A stretch of DNA of 64,000 bases, taken from NCBI GenBank assembly GCA_963763485.1, contig CAVXOW010000009.1, positions 310,001-374,000 of the forward strand, given 5' to 3'. This document shows positions 63,868 through 64,000 of this stretch, in pieces. The notes under the pieces were generated by a model. It did not search any database. It had not been told where the DNA came from and saw only the letters and a list, made by a program, of their open reading frames with translations. Within the stretch, counting starts at the first letter, position 1. Every line of letters begins with the position of its first letter. This stretch comes from CAWCKS01 sp963763485 (GTDB lineage Bacteria; Pseudomonadota; Alphaproteobacteria; Rhizobiales; Xanthobacteraceae). The position numbers were made by a program, and so were the translations under genes.

Positions 63868-64000
63868 CTGGGGTTTTCTCCGGCTATTGTTTGGAACTGG
63901 CGTGACGCAATGCTGTCACGGCGGCCGCAGGCCGTAAATCCATGACAATGCCGGGGAATGGCCCCATGTCGGGTGCGATCCACCTTCCAGCCACTGCCGG

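Overview
The window looks like chromosomal DNA of a Bradyrhizobium-type alphaproteobacterium. It is GC-rich with dense codirectional gene clusters, a HrcA/CIRCE-type groESL operon, a Usg protein, a secreted protein with Cys-Pro-Asn repeats of a kind common in Bradyrhizobium, and many long palindromic intergenic repeats of several families typical of that group. No tRNA, rRNA, CRISPR array, prophage or transposase was seen.

Layout. 1-4127 (minus): end of a branched-chain amino acid type (Liv/HAAT) ABC operon, livH-livM-livG-livF plus a small membrane protein cut by the window edge. 4383-5227: a Gln/Gly-rich mini-protein and a membrane protein. 5391-12671 (plus): a molybdenum-hydroxylase (CO dehydrogenase/xanthine dehydrogenase-like) cluster, coxG-coxS-coxM-coxD-coxE-xdhC-xdhC-(MoeA-like/MobA-like fusion). 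The catalytic large subunit expected between coxS and coxM is absent. A decayed GIY-YIG gene flanked by perfect 31-bp inverted repeats sits between coxD and coxE. 12741-13497: a TPP riboswitch directly in front of an O-methyltransferase-like gene. 14196-18565: a DUF4189 secreted protein, then a TetR/HlyD/ABC-2 efflux operon behind a perfect 32-bp palindrome; its permease is frameshifted. 18811-22472: M81 peptidase, dienelactone hydrolase and a class III adenylate cyclase. 22625-28176: a complete dpp/opp-type peptide ABC transporter whose first permease is frameshifted.

28315-37734: mixed small genes (DUF488, coiled-coil protein, DUF72, a frameshifted glycosyltransferase, MFS exporter, VOC pseudogene, SnoaL-like, DUF899, GST, LysR). 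37870-40571 (minus): a lone Flp pilin and groES-groEL behind a CIRCE element, with a long palindromic repeat between groES and groEL. 40839-49563: usg, a methyltransferase remnant, a cupin with a basic tail, a frameshifted aldo-keto reductase, a two-subunit TPP-dependent decarboxylase divergent from a 2-hydroxyacid dehydrogenase, an SDR, a nucleoside transporter, and a cupin/MarR divergent pair with twin operators. 49638-50966: an S41 (CtpA-like) protease. 51848-56058 (minus): the Anbu proteasome-like peptidase locus (ATP-grasp, alpha-E, transglutaminase, Anbu). 56296-63867: CinA-like protein, GNAT, xanthine phosphoribosyltransferase, hydroxypyruvate isomerase-like, MBL-fold, MetE-like, DsbA-like isomerase, quinone oxidoreductase and enoyl-CoA hydratase.

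Two themes cut across the window. First, four otherwise well-conserved genes carry a single +1 frameshift, two more loci are multi-frame remnants and one has a nonsense codon, so either sequence error or gene decay must be considered. Second, long inverted repeats occupy roughly a dozen intergenic gaps, including positions inside operons.
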